This document shows positions 35,035 through 43,512 of a stretch of 64,000 nucleotides of DNA, one piece after another. Below the pieces are notes generated by a model. That model saw only the letters and a program-made list of their open reading frames with translations. It made no database searches and was not told where the DNA came from. Position 1 is the first letter of the stretch; the number at the start of each line of letters is the position of its first letter. Origin of the DNA: Kineothrix sp. MB12-C1 (GTDB lineage Bacteria; Bacillota; Clostridia; Lachnospirales; Lachnospiraceae). The translations under genes and the position numbers were made by a program. The DNA lies in assembly GCF_030863805.1 (NCBI RefSeq), contig NZ_CP132957.1, forward strand, positions 744,001-808,000, written 5' to 3'.

Positions 35035-35096
35035 ATCATAGAAAAGAATATGTTATTTGTCAATATCCCATAATTCCTATTGGAATTATGGGATAT
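35035..35096 (-). promoter_or_regulatory. M20 operon promoter with 34-bp palindromic operator
   Basis: On the minus strand TTGACA (35058-35063) and TATGAT (35035-35040) are 17 bp apart. Just upstream is a perfect palindrome with arms ATATCCCATAATTCC (35063-35077) and its complement (35082-35096). A 33-bp block (35044-35076) nearly matches 39695-39727 at the ECF operon promoter. The palindrome may also help end the ECF transcript coming from 35159. Confidence 0.72.
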
Positions 35097-35158
35097 TCTA
35101 TCTTTAAGAAAAATCTTTTTAATTTTGTATGCAAAAGGATGCCGAATTGATTTAAGAG

Positions 35159-35974
35159 CTACTGCATATTTGCTTTCTGAAAAGCGATAAACTCCTCGGT
35201 CGTCAAGAATACTTCATCATAACCTAACCTTCGGCAAAGCTTCGTTACGTTTGGCTGTTCCAGATACGCTTCTTTCAAAATATCTTCCTCAGCAAAAACT
35301 TCTCTCGTTGTTCCGTCGATCAAAATATTCCCTTTTGCAAAAACAATTGCACGTTCAAAGGTATCCGCTACAAAGTCCATATCATGAATAATTGTAATAA
35401 CAGCTTTTCCTTCTGACCGAAGTTTACGGACAACAGATTTTATCATTTCTTTACCGTGATAATCCTGTGCAATCGTTGGCTCATCAAAAATAATTACCTT
35501 TGTATCCATCGCAATAATGGAGGCAATAGCAACCAATTTACGACTGGAAAGACCTAAGTCGTATGGATTTTTATCCGCAAGATTCTTTAATCCGACCAGT
35601 TCTAATGCTTCTTCTGCCTTTTGCCTTGCAATGGATTCCCCTATCCCTATTTTTAAAGGTCCGAACATAACCTCATCGATAACACGATTTTTGAAAATCT
35701 GATCATCCGGATTTTGAAATACCATACCGATATGCTTTGCTAATTGAGCTACTGTCATATTTGCAATATCAGTTCCTTTAAAATAAATAGAACCGCTTGT
35801 TGGATATAAAAGTCCTTTTAACAATTTTACAAAGGTAGTCTTTCCTGCACCATTTTGCCCGATAATTGCAGTTGACCGTTCATCAATTATAAAATTGAGT
35901 CCCTTTAGGATTTCCTCTCCCTCAGTATAAGCAAAATGTAAATCTTTTATTTCGAGTATTCCGGTATTATCCAT
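35159..35974 (-). CDS. ecfA2: Energy-coupling factor ATPase EcfA2
   Basis: A 271-residue ABC ATPase with Walker A GQNGAGKTTF near residue 38, a Q-loop MVFQNPDDQIF, a signature LGLSSRKLVAIA that is unusual (SSRKL in place of SGGQ), Walker B VIIFDEPTIAQD and the switch histidine in TIIHDMDFV. It forms the ATPase pair with EcfA1 and drives vitamin or nucleoside uptake. Its ATG follows the EcfA1 stop directly. The S-component of this operon is the gene at 37692. Confidence 0.92.
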   Translation of the reverse strand: MDNTGILEIKDLHFAYTEGEEILKGLNFIIDERSTAIIGQNGAGKTTFVKLLKGLLYPTSGSIYFKGTDIANMTVAQLAKHIGMVFQNPDDQIFKNRVIDEVMFGPLKIGIGESIARQKAEEALELVGLKNLADKNPYDLGLSSRKLVAIASIIAMDTKVIIFDEPTIAQDYHGKEMIKSVVRKLRSEGKAVITIIHDMDFVADTFERAIVFAKGNILIDGTTREVFAEEDILKEAYLEQPNVTKLCRRLGYDEVFLTTEEFIAFQKANMQ

Positions 35975-36826
35975 TTACATCTCCCTCTTATCACATTTTA
36001 GCAAATCATTTGCCTCTTCCAATGTAACCGGATAACATCCGGTTATCGGATTCTTTTTGCCTAATTCACGACAAATCTTAGTAAAAGCCGGTGCTTCGAT
36101 ACCATACTCATCCAAATCATCTCTTGAAAATATCTTTTGCGGTGTATCGTATGCAATCTGTTTACCGTCGTCTATTATAAGAATACGGTCGCTGTAAGAA
36201 GCTATCTTTTCCATGTTATGCTCAACTAAGAAAATGGTAATCCCATTCTTACTTAATTTTTGCACTGCCTGATAAACCTCTTCTCTTCCTTGCGGGTCTA
36301 ACTGGGAAGTCGGTTCATCTAATACAATAACTTCCGGTTCCATGGCAATAATACCGGCAATTGCCATACGCTGCATCTGTCCTCCCGATAGGTCAAATGG
36401 ATTTCTATCTTTATACTTCGTAATATCCAAAAGCTCCATCGCTTCATCGATACGCCGTATCATTTCATCCTTTGGAATTCCCAAGTTCTCTAAGCCAAAC
36501 GCGATTTCTTCATAAACAGTTGATTTCGATCCTGTTACCTGATTAAAGGGATTTTGAAATACAGTTCCAACCTTTTCACACAGTTCGCTAATTTCAACAT
36601 TTTTTACTTCCAAGTCATCTACCATCACTTTTCCGCCGTAAGATCCTTTGTAAAAGTTCGGCACTAAACCTGCAATTGCTTGACAGAGTGTACTTTTTCC
36701 GGAACCATTCTTTCCAATGATTCCGATAAATTCTCCGGCATTGGCGGAAAATGTTATTCCATCTAATGCCAGAAAATCCGTGGTAGGATATTTATACTTT
36801 AAGTTTTCGACTACTATTTTAGACAT
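35975..36826 (-). CDS. ecfA1: Energy-coupling factor ATPase EcfA1
   Basis: A 283-residue ABC ATPase with Walker A GKNGSGKSTLCQ, Q-loop TVFQNPFNQVTG, a standard signature LSGGQMQRMAIAG, Walker B VIVLDEPTSQLD and the switch EHNMEKIA. It pairs with EcfA2; only this one has a canonical signature, which implies one weaker site in the dimer. GGAGGGTCATAGG precedes the ATG, and the start overlaps the end of ecfT by 13 nt. Confidence 0.93.
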   Translation of the reverse strand: MSKIVVENLKYKYPTTDFLALDGITFSANAGEFIGIIGKNGSGKSTLCQAIAGLVPNFYKGSYGGKVMVDDLEVKNVEISELCEKVGTVFQNPFNQVTGSKSTVYEEIAFGLENLGIPKDEMIRRIDEAMELLDITKYKDRNPFDLSGGQMQRMAIAGIIAMEPEVIVLDEPTSQLDPQGREEVYQAVQKLSKNGITIFLVEHNMEKIASYSDRILIIDDGKQIAYDTPQKIFSRDDLDEYGIEAPAFTKICRELGKKNPITGCYPVTLEEANDLLKCDKREM

Positions 36827-37590
36827 CCTATGACCCTCCAGACAATACCCGCTATCAACAAAAGGATCATAGCAAGCTGTAAATATTTATCTGCACTCGA
36901 TTTCTTCTCATCATTTAAGAAAGTTTTCTTGTTTTTAGCATTGAACCCTCTAACTTCCAAAGCAAGAGCACGCTCTTTCGTATTAATTAGTGAACTCATA
37001 ACAACCGGCGATATAAGAGGAAGAAATGCTTTAATTCGAACTAACAAATTTCCTTCTGTCTCCATTCCTCTGCTTCGTTGTGCATCGGTAATAGTGGCCA
37101 TCGTATCCGTCATCTGCGGAATAATCTGAAAAACAGAAATAAATACATAACCAAATCTCGGTGAGAACCCTTTGCGTACAAAGTTCTCTATCATATCGGA
37201 AGGCTTTGTAGCCAGTATCAAAACACAAAAGCTGAGCAATATGTTTAACACATTTAGAACAATGTCAAATGCAAATAGCAAACCTTCTTTATAAAATACA
37301 ACAACTCCGAGCGTGAGTAATGGCGTTACATTTCCGGCCCGAAATAATCCTTGAATGATAACGACTGTTAACAAAACAAATGCCGATACACTTAAAATCG
37401 GTATTGTCTTCTTTAACACCTTGGAAACCAGCAACAGACAAATACTACTAATAATAAATATCATACTTACTATATTACTTCCAACGATGATCGGAAGTAT
37501 TAATGCTACTATGATATATAAAATTTTACTTTCCGGTGCCAATTTATTTAATATGGAGCCTTTTTCCTCATATAAGCTGATACTTTTCAT
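36814..37590 (-). CDS. ecfT: ECF transporter transmembrane component EcfT
   Basis: A 258-residue membrane protein with about five helices and the two Arg-containing coupling helices (TDAQRSRGMETEG and ALALEVRGFNAK) that dock into EcfA1 and EcfA2. It links the ATPases to the S-component. It lies between ecfA1 and the S-component gene. A GC-rich hairpin (GGCTCC/GGAGCC near 37630) lies in the 100-bp spacer upstream. Confidence 0.9.
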   Translation of the reverse strand: MKSISLYEEKGSILNKLAPESKILYIIVALILPIIVGSNIVSMIFIISSICLLLVSKVLKKTIPILSVSAFVLLTVVIIQGLFRAGNVTPLLTLGVVVFYKEGLLFAFDIVLNVLNILLSFCVLILATKPSDMIENFVRKGFSPRFGYVFISVFQIIPQMTDTMATITDAQRSRGMETEGNLLVRIKAFLPLISPVVMSSLINTKERALALEVRGFNAKNKKTFLNDEKKSSADKYLQLAMILLLIAGIVWRVIGCLK

Positions 37591-37691
37591 TTTATATTCC
37601 CGTTCGCCCTCCGCACTGCGTTCACTTGCCGGCTCCTTGGAGCCTTTTTATTCACCTGCGTAAAGATAAATTACTGTCTTATACAAATGCC

Positions 37692-38306
37692 TTAATTATC
37701 AAGACTCTCTATGGTGTCACCGCTTTGATATAATGCTACAAGACTCTTTGGAAGACTCTTACTAATCGCAAAAACAATTAGTAATACTGCGATTTTATCC
37801 GGTAGATCTACAATAATTTCATCGATAAACGATGCGAAAAATACCGGTAAATTGTTCGCTATTGCCCATGCATAAACAGCATCACCCCAGACATTTCCGG
37901 TTGTACCGCCCCAGAACACTATATTGAGCGGAGTGGATACTACAACAGCAACTAAACCTGTTACGATAGCCGTCAATAAGGAAAGCTTAATATTTTTCAT
38001 AAATCCCTTATGTGCCATGATACCTACTGTCAAACCGATTGCAACATTTGTTATTGCATATACCGTAGAGATCGGATCCATCGTAAGACCATAAATAATG
38101 TTGTTCGCAGCACCGCAGATCGCTCCCACAATCGGTCCTGCAAGTACTGCTGCAAGACATGTACCAATGGCATCTAACCATAAGGGTAATTTCAATACTC
38201 CTGCAAACAATTTCCCCAGATAGTTAATTCCAATTGCTGCCGGAATCAATACCAATGTTGCTGTGTTAAATTTCAGTGACCATAAACTTTTCCCATCCTT
38301 GCTCAT
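37692..38306 (-). CDS. ECF transporter S-component (substrate unknown)
   Basis: A 204-residue membrane protein with six helices and many small residues (LVLIPAAIGINYLGKLFAG, IVGAICGAANNIIYG). It is the substrate-binding part of the ECF transporter encoded downstream. GGAGGTAAGGTT precedes the ATG. It lies 14 bp after a nucleoside phosphorylase gene and shares the operon with a nicotinamidase-like enzyme, so a nucleoside such as nicotinamide riboside is a reasonable guess. I do not recognise the subfamily. Confidence 0.85.
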   Translation of the reverse strand: MSKDGKSLWSLKFNTATLVLIPAAIGINYLGKLFAGVLKLPLWLDAIGTCLAAVLAGPIVGAICGAANNIIYGLTMDPISTVYAITNVAIGLTVGIMAHKGFMKNIKLSLLTAIVTGLVAVVVSTPLNIVFWGGTTGNVWGDAVYAWAIANNLPVFFASFIDEIIVDLPDKIAVLLIVFAISKSLPKSLVALYQSGDTIESLDN

Positions 38307-38320
38307 AACCTTACCTCCGT

Positions 38321-39064
38321 TTATTTTATTTTATTTGCTAACACAAAGGCTTCCAGCGCAGTAATAATTTCATTCGCCTCACCTTGTTTTACAACCGAAT
38401 CACCATCCACATAATCGTTAATATTTTTCTCTAAATCACCCTCATATTCCACGACTGTGTTTAAGATAGAGGCGCATTTCACACCTCTTAATGCTCCTAT
38501 AGTAAACAATGCCGCCGTTTCCATATCGGCTCCAAGTATGCCATGTTTGGACCAATAGGCATCGATCTGTTCTTCCCTATCGGTATAAAAGCTATCATGA
38601 CTTCTTCCGCGTCCGATATGAAATGGGAACTTTTTCTCTTCTGCCACCTTAATCGTTGCCATTAATAAACGTGTATCCGGTATTGCCGGATAAATTTCCT
38701 CTATGTATGCTTTGGACGCCCCATCATCACGAACCGCTCCATTGACCAAAATCAAATCTCCAAGACGAATGGAACTATCCAATGCTCCGCAGCTTCCGAC
38801 CCGTATCATATATTCCACTCCGATATTATGAAGTTCCTCCACCGTAATTCCTGTAGAAGCACCTCCCATTCCTGTAGATACAGCTAAAACTTTGATTCCT
38901 TTGTAGTATCCGCTAATGCTTCTCATCTCTCGATTATATGCAAGTTCTGTTACATCGGTCAAATATTCCTTAATATGATCGATTCTTCCCGGATCTCCAG
39001 GCAAAATTGCATATTTTGCGCTGTCTTGCTTTAATAATCTGATGTGGGCCTGTTTTTCTTCCAT
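38321..39064 (-). CDS. Nucleoside phosphorylase (uridine/purine type)
   Basis: A roughly 247-residue NP-I family enzyme with YAILPGDPGRI (phosphate loop), TGMGGASTGIT, RVGSCGAL and DMETAALF (ribose-binding Met-Glu). It splits a nucleoside with phosphate into base and ribose-1-phosphate. The start is uncertain: an ATG at 39076 has AAAGG too close, while the ATG at 39064 follows a short box shared with two other genes in the window. Its neighbours (an ECF transporter and a nicotinamidase-like enzyme) hint at nicotinamide riboside, but uridine or inosine remain possible. Confidence 0.88.
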   Translation of the reverse strand: MEEKQAHIRLLKQDSAKYAILPGDPGRIDHIKEYLTDVTELAYNREMRSISGYYKGIKVLAVSTGMGGASTGITVEELHNIGVEYMIRVGSCGALDSSIRLGDLILVNGAVRDDGASKAYIEEIYPAIPDTRLLMATIKVAEEKKFPFHIGRGRSHDSFYTDREEQIDAYWSKHGILGADMETAALFTIGALRGVKCASILNTVVEYEGDLEKNINDYVDGDSVVKQGEANEIITALEAFVLANKIK

Positions 39065-39104
39065 AGTAATAACCATGCCTTTCTCATTTTGCTCCTATGG
39101 CCTA

Positions 39105-39626
39105 TCATTCATTTTCGATTTGAATGTGGCAGGTTCTCATTGATTCCAATGCGCGCTTATGGCTTTCCGGTGTTACACCGGCACAACAGGAAGCATCCAC
39201 AACAATCGGTACTTCCGGTAATACTGCTTTGATTAAGAACGCATTAGAAATAATACAAATATCCGTACAGAGCCCAATTAAAGTTATGGAATCGATCGGT
39301 TCTTTTTCATTCATTTCCTGCAGCACTTGCCCCAGCGTTACACTTCCAAAGGTCGGTTTCGTTATCGGTTCCTCCGTACATAAGGCCTCAACTTCCGGGC
39401 AAAGCATCCACCCTTTTGTATCTTTGATACAATGTGGAACCGGAAGATTTCTTCCTTCCTGCGTTTCCATATAATTTTCTTCATGCGTATCTTTTGTATA
39501 TAATATCTTTCCGGAAAAATTCTTTATTTTTTCAACTACCTTCGGAACGATGGAAATAGCTTCTTTTGTGCCTAATGCACCATCCACAAAATCATTTTGC
39601 ATATCTACTACGATTAGATAATTCAT
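39105..39626 (-). CDS. Nicotinamidase-like cysteine hydrolase
   Basis: A 173-residue isochorismatase-fold protein with the catalytic triad Asp (VVDMQNDFVDG), Lys (ITKPTFGS) and Cys (GLCTDICIISNA). Metal-site residues of true nicotinamidases also fit: DTHEEN and the histidine in LPVPHCIKDTKG. This supports hydrolysis of nicotinamide to nicotinate over other members of the fold. It is the first gene of the ECF operon, 28 bp before the phosphorylase gene. Confidence 0.82.
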   Translation of the reverse strand: MNYLIVVDMQNDFVDGALGTKEAISIVPKVVEKIKNFSGKILYTKDTHEENYMETQEGRNLPVPHCIKDTKGWMLCPEVEALCTEEPITKPTFGSVTLGQVLQEMNEKEPIDSITLIGLCTDICIISNAFLIKAVLPEVPIVVDASCCAGVTPESHKRALESMRTCHIQIENE

Positions 39627-39650
39627 CTTTCTCTACATTCCTTTCACTTT

Positions 39651-39671
39651 GTTCAGTTCCCTCACAGTTAC
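39651..39671. repeat. Short ...GTTAC palindromic motif (partial)
   Basis: GTTCAGTTCC then CTCACAGTTAC, a shortened copy of the motif at 16067, 17385 and 21875. It lies in the leader of the nicotinamidase-like gene, between promoter and start. Confidence 0.4.
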
Positions 39672-39685
39672 CATAATCTTACTAT

Positions 39686-39738
39686 ATAATAAAAAAGAAT
39701 ACGTTATTTGTCAATATCCCGTCATTCTAATAGGATAT
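39686..39738 (-). promoter_or_regulatory. ECF operon promoter and operator
   Basis: On the minus strand TTGACA (39709-39714) and TATTAT (39686-39691) are 17 bp apart. The inverted pair ATATCC/GGATAT (39714-39719 with 39733-39738) covers the region upstream of -35. A 33-bp block (39695-39727) matches the M20 operon promoter with about three differences. Confidence 0.75.
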
Positions 39739-39792
39739 ATATGATCCTGTTCCATATAATAATGCATATCTTATCTCACCTATAATATAATT

Positions 39793-39827
39793 AAGGAAGA
39801 TATTCTCTTGCAAGAAGTATCTTCCTT
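39793..39827 (-). terminator. Terminator after clpB
   Basis: The stem AAGGAAGATA/TATCTTCCTT (39793-39802 with 39818-39827) lies 79 bp after the clpB stop. On the minus strand an AT-rich tail follows. Confidence 0.65.
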
Positions 39828-39905
39828 ATCATTTATTGTCATTTATTTTTTTATTTTAGTCGAATACCATCCTTTTTCGCTCCCTCTCAGGGCGATGACA
39901 TCCTT

Positions 39906-42497
39906 TTACATGGAAACCTTTTTTCTAGCCATCAGGTCTTCGTTTCCCAGAATAATCTCTATGGTATCCCCAGCCTCTACCGCGTCTGCCAGAATTAGCT
40001 TTGCAGATAAGGTTTCCACATATTTCTGAATATAACGTTTCAGCGGCCTTGCTCCGTATATTGGATCATAAGCATTATCCACGATATACCTCTCGGCCTC
40101 GGAAGATAATTCGACCTTAAGATTCCTATCCTCCAGCCTTTCATTTAAGTCCGACATGATCAATCCTATAATACCGCCGATATTATCTTTAGTCAAAGGT
40201 TTAAATAAAATCGTTTCGTCCAATCTATTTAGGAACTCCGGCCGGAAATGAGCACGCAGCTCACCCATCACCATGGATTCTGCTCCTTCGTCAATCGTAC
40301 CGTCTTCCCTTATTCCATCGAGTAAATATCCGGCTCCGATATTGGATGTCATAATGAGAATAGTATTTTTAAAATCTACGGTTCTCCCCCTGGAATCTGT
40401 AATACGTCCATCATCAAGCACCTGTAAAAGTACATTGAATACATCCGAATGTGCCTTTTCGATTTCATCGAATAACACTACGGAATATGGCTTTCTCCTT
40501 ACCGCTTCCGTTAATTGCCCGCCTTCCTCATAACCGACATAACCGGGAGGTGCTCCGATTAATCTGGATACGGAGAACTTCTCCATGTATTCGCTCATAT
40601 CGATGCGTATCATATTATTCTCATCATCGAACAAGGATGCCGCCAGTGCTTTGGCTAACTCCGTCTTACCGACTCCGGTAGGGCCCAAGAACAAGAAGGA
40701 ACCGATGGGCTTCGTCGGGTCCTTAATTCCCGCTTTGGAACGGATAATCGCATCCGTTACTTTCGTAACGCCTTCCTCCTGACCGATAACACGCTTATGA
40801 AGTTCTTCATCCAGGTGCAGTGCCTTGTTTCTCTCACTTTCCGTCAGTTTTACTACGGGAATTCCCGTCCATCTGGAAATAATCTTAGCGATTTCTTCTT
40901 CACTGACACTCTCATGAACTAAAGATAAATCCTCGCCTTTTACCTTCTCTTCTTCTATCTCTAACTGTTTCTTTAATGCCGGCAGCTTTCCATAACTCAA
41001 TTCTGCCGCTTTCTCCAAATCCATATCTCTCTGCGCAATCTGGATTTCATTATTTATAGCATCGATTTGTTCTCTAAGCTTGGATAACTTATCTACAGAA
41101 GCCTTTTCGTTATCCCACTGTGCCTTTCTATTATTGAACTCTTCCTTCCACTCTGCCAACTCTTTCTGCAAAGCAGCGAGACGATCCTGACTTAATCTAT
41201 CCTCTTCCTTTTTCAACGCTGTTTCTTCGATTTCCATCTGCATAATCTTGCGTTGCAGCTCATCCAACTCAGTAGGCATGGAATCCAGCTCTGTCTTAAT
41301 CAGAGCGCAAGCCTCATCCACTAAGTCAATAGCCTTATCCGGTAAGAAGCGGTCGGCTATATAACGATGGGACAATATCGCTGCACTGACAAGAGCGTTA
41401 TCCATAATCTTAACGCCATGGAAAACTTCGTATCTTTCCTTAAGCCCTCTCAATATAGAGATGGTATCCTCCACCGTAGGTTCTTCCACCATAACCGGCT
41501 GGAATCTTCGCTCCAGCGCCGCATCCTTCTCAATATACTGCCTGTATTCATCCAAAGTAGTCGCACCGATGCAGTGCAGTTCCCCTCTGGCAAGCATAGG
41601 CTTTAACATATTGCCTGCATCCAGAGCACCATCCGTTTTACCTGCTCCTACGATAGTATGCAGTTCATCGATAAATAAGATAATCTGTCCATCGCTGCTT
41701 TTCACATCTTCCAGCACCGCCTTTAGACGCTCTTCGAATTCACCTCTGTATTTCGCCCCCGCAACGAGAGCTCCCATATCCAGGGCGAAAATCTTCTTAT
41801 CTTTCAATCCTTGCGGTACATCACCCTTCACAATACGCTGCGCAAGCCCTTCCACTACCGCTGTCTTTCCTACGCCGGGCTCACCGATCAACACCGGATT
41901 GTTCTTCGTCTTTCTCGAAAGGATCCGTATAATATTGCGAATCTCGCTATCTCTTCCTATTACAGGGTCAAGCTTTTGATTTTTCGCCCTTTCCACTAAC
42001 TCTTGTCCGTATTTTTCAAGGGTATCATAAGTAGCCTCAGGATTATCAGAAGTAACTCTTTGATTACCCCTTACGGTAGAAAGCACTTGCAAAAATCGCT
42101 CTCTCGTAATACCATATTCCCTGAAAACCTCCTTAAGCTCCTTATTGGGATTCTTAATCATCGCTAAAAACAGATGCTCTACAGAAACATATTCGTCTCC
42201 TAACAGCCTGGCTTCGTCCTCGGCACTGATAAGAGCCTTATTCAAGTCCTTACCGATATACACTTGACCGCCTTGTACTTTCACTCTTTTATTAAGCGCT
42301 GCTTCCGCACGACTCATAAAATGCGCTTTATTAATTTCCATTTTCTCAATTAATTTCAGAATTAGGCTATCTTCTATACTTATAAGGCTGTAAAGTAAAT
42401 GTTCCTGTTCAATTTCCTGATTGCCATACTCATAGGCCAGCCTCTCACATCCCTCTACTGCCTGCATGGACTTTTGCGTAAATTTTGAAATATTCAT
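39906..42497 (-). CDS. clpB: ATP-dependent disaggregase ClpB
   Basis: A full-length 863-residue Hsp100 chaperone. The N-domain covers about residues 1-150. NBD1 has Walker [12 protein letters not shown] near residue 205, the coiled-coil middle domain covers about 400-520, and NBD2 has Walker [12 protein letters not shown] near 600 and the FNRLDE sensor. It resolubilises protein aggregates with DnaK. I set the start at 42497 ([15 protein letters not shown]), the usual N-terminus, with AGGGTG upstream. A CIRCE-like site covers its promoter. Confidence 0.96.
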   Translation of the reverse strand: MNISKFTQKSMQAVEGCERLAYEYGNQEIEQEHLLYSLISIEDSLILKLIEKMEINKAHFMSRAEAALNKRVKVQGGQVYIGKDLNKALISAEDEARLLGDEYVSVEHLFLAMIKNPNKELKEVFREYGITRERFLQVLSTVRGNQRVTSDNPEATYDTLEKYGQELVERAKNQKLDPVIGRDSEIRNIIRILSRKTKNNPVLIGEPGVGKTAVVEGLAQRIVKGDVPQGLKDKKIFALDMGALVAGAKYRGEFEERLKAVLEDVKSSDGQIILFIDELHTIVGAGKTDGALDAGNMLKPMLARGELHCIGATTLDEYRQYIEKDAALERRFQPVMVEEPTVEDTISILRGLKERYEVFHGVKIMDNALVSAAILSHRYIADRFLPDKAIDLVDEACALIKTELDSMPTELDELQRKIMQMEIEETALKKEEDRLSQDRLAALQKELAEWKEEFNNRKAQWDNEKASVDKLSKLREQIDAINNEIQIAQRDMDLEKAAELSYGKLPALKKQLEIEEEKVKGEDLSLVHESVSEEEIAKIISRWTGIPVVKLTESERNKALHLDEELHKRVIGQEEGVTKVTDAIIRSKAGIKDPTKPIGSFLFLGPTGVGKTELAKALAASLFDDENNMIRIDMSEYMEKFSVSRLIGAPPGYVGYEEGGQLTEAVRRKPYSVVLFDEIEKAHSDVFNVLLQVLDDGRITDSRGRTVDFKNTILIMTSNIGAGYLLDGIREDGTIDEGAESMVMGELRAHFRPEFLNRLDETILFKPLTKDNIGGIIGLIMSDLNERLEDRNLKVELSSEAERYIVDNAYDPIYGARPLKRYIQKYVETLSAKLILADAVEAGDTIEIILGNEDLMARKKVSM

Positions 42498-42544
42498 TAT
42501 TATCACCCTACCTTCCATACATGGGTTTTATTTGTTATATATGA

Positions 42545-42587
42545 AATATAACACCCGCAATTAGCAGTGTCAAGCCGAGAGTGCTAA
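42545..42587 (-). promoter_or_regulatory. clpB promoter overlapped by a CIRCE operator
   Basis: On the minus strand TTGACA (42568-42573) and TATATT (42545-42550) are 17 bp apart. The inverted repeat TTAGCACTC-N9-CACTGCTAA (42561-42587) matches the HrcA operator (TTAGCACTC-N9-GAGTGCTAA) except for two bases in one arm. HrcA would block the promoter until heat or protein damage. Confidence 0.85.
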
Positions 42588-42630
42588 TGAATTTATAAAT
42601 TTTTTCTAAAGGTAAAATAAAAGTGACTAG

Positions 42631-43500
42631 TTATCTTATTTCCATATCTTTTCCGTTAGAAAATAGTCTTATTTTCTTTAACGTTTCTTGTCTCACGCCT
42701 TCTACTGCTGCCGGAATCAATTCTGTCAGTCCTTTGTTTCCTTCTTCATTTAACTTCTTCCATTGAGCATCTGCGCCCGCAAGGTTAATATCGGTAAAAA
42801 TATTTACCTTACTGATACCTTCCTGAATGGATTTCCGGAAATCCTCATCCGAAAGGCCGGAACCTCCATGAAGAACCAGCGGAATATCGATGATATTCGA
42901 AATCGTACGAATGCGCTCGAAATCCAACTTCGGAGGTAATTTATAAGAACCATGAGCAGTTCCTACTGCAATCGCAAGGGCATCGATACCGGTCTTTTCA
43001 ACAAAATCCTTTGCCATAAGCGGATCTGTGTAGAATTGGGATGGATCCTCTAAGCTCTCTCCTCCTTCCAGGGAATCACCATTATTCCCCACATGTCCAA
43101 GTTCCCCTTCGATGGTCGCTCCGAAGGAGTGGGCGATTTCTGCCATCTCTTTTACCTTTTTAACATTATCCTCGTAAGAGTCTATGGAACAATCATACAT
43201 AATAGATGTAAATCCGAGTTCCAATGCCTTTAAGCATGTTTCTTTATTCAACCCATGATCGAAATGTACGACAACCGGAACATTTGCCTTCTTTGCCATC
43301 GGTATTAAAAAATAGGATACTTCCTCCAACGGCCCATAAGGAAGCAGCACTTCGGCTGTTCCTATTATAACAGGCGAACCTGCATCTTCTGCCGCAGAAA
43401 TGATTCCGCGTGCCAACTCGAGATTCACTGCATTAAACATGCCGACTGCATATTTATTTTTCCTTGCAGGCAGCAGAACTTTATTCATATTTACAAGCAT
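42631..43500 (-). CDS. Class II fructose-bisphosphate aldolase family protein
   Basis: A 289-residue zinc aldolase. Metal ligands appear in VVVHFDHGLN (His), GELGHVGNN, GTAHGSYK and LHGGSGLS. The family includes fructose-, tagatose- and inositol-pathway aldolases. Here it is the last gene of a cluster with a PfkB kinase and a sugar isomerase-like protein, so it likely splits the phosphorylated ketose made by them. AAAGGAG precedes the ATG. The exact sugar is unknown. Confidence 0.9.
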   Translation of the reverse strand: MLVNMNKVLLPARKNKYAVGMFNAVNLELARGIISAAEDAGSPVIIGTAEVLLPYGPLEEVSYFLIPMAKKANVPVVVHFDHGLNKETCLKALELGFTSIMYDCSIDSYEDNVKKVKEMAEIAHSFGATIEGELGHVGNNGDSLEGGESLEDPSQFYTDPLMAKDFVEKTGIDALAIAVGTAHGSYKLPPKLDFERIRTISNIIDIPLVLHGGSGLSDEDFRKSIQEGISKVNIFTDINLAGADAQWKKLNEEGNKGLTELIPAAVEGVRQETLKKIRLFSNGKDMEIR

Positions 43501-43512
43501 ATTTTAGCTCCT

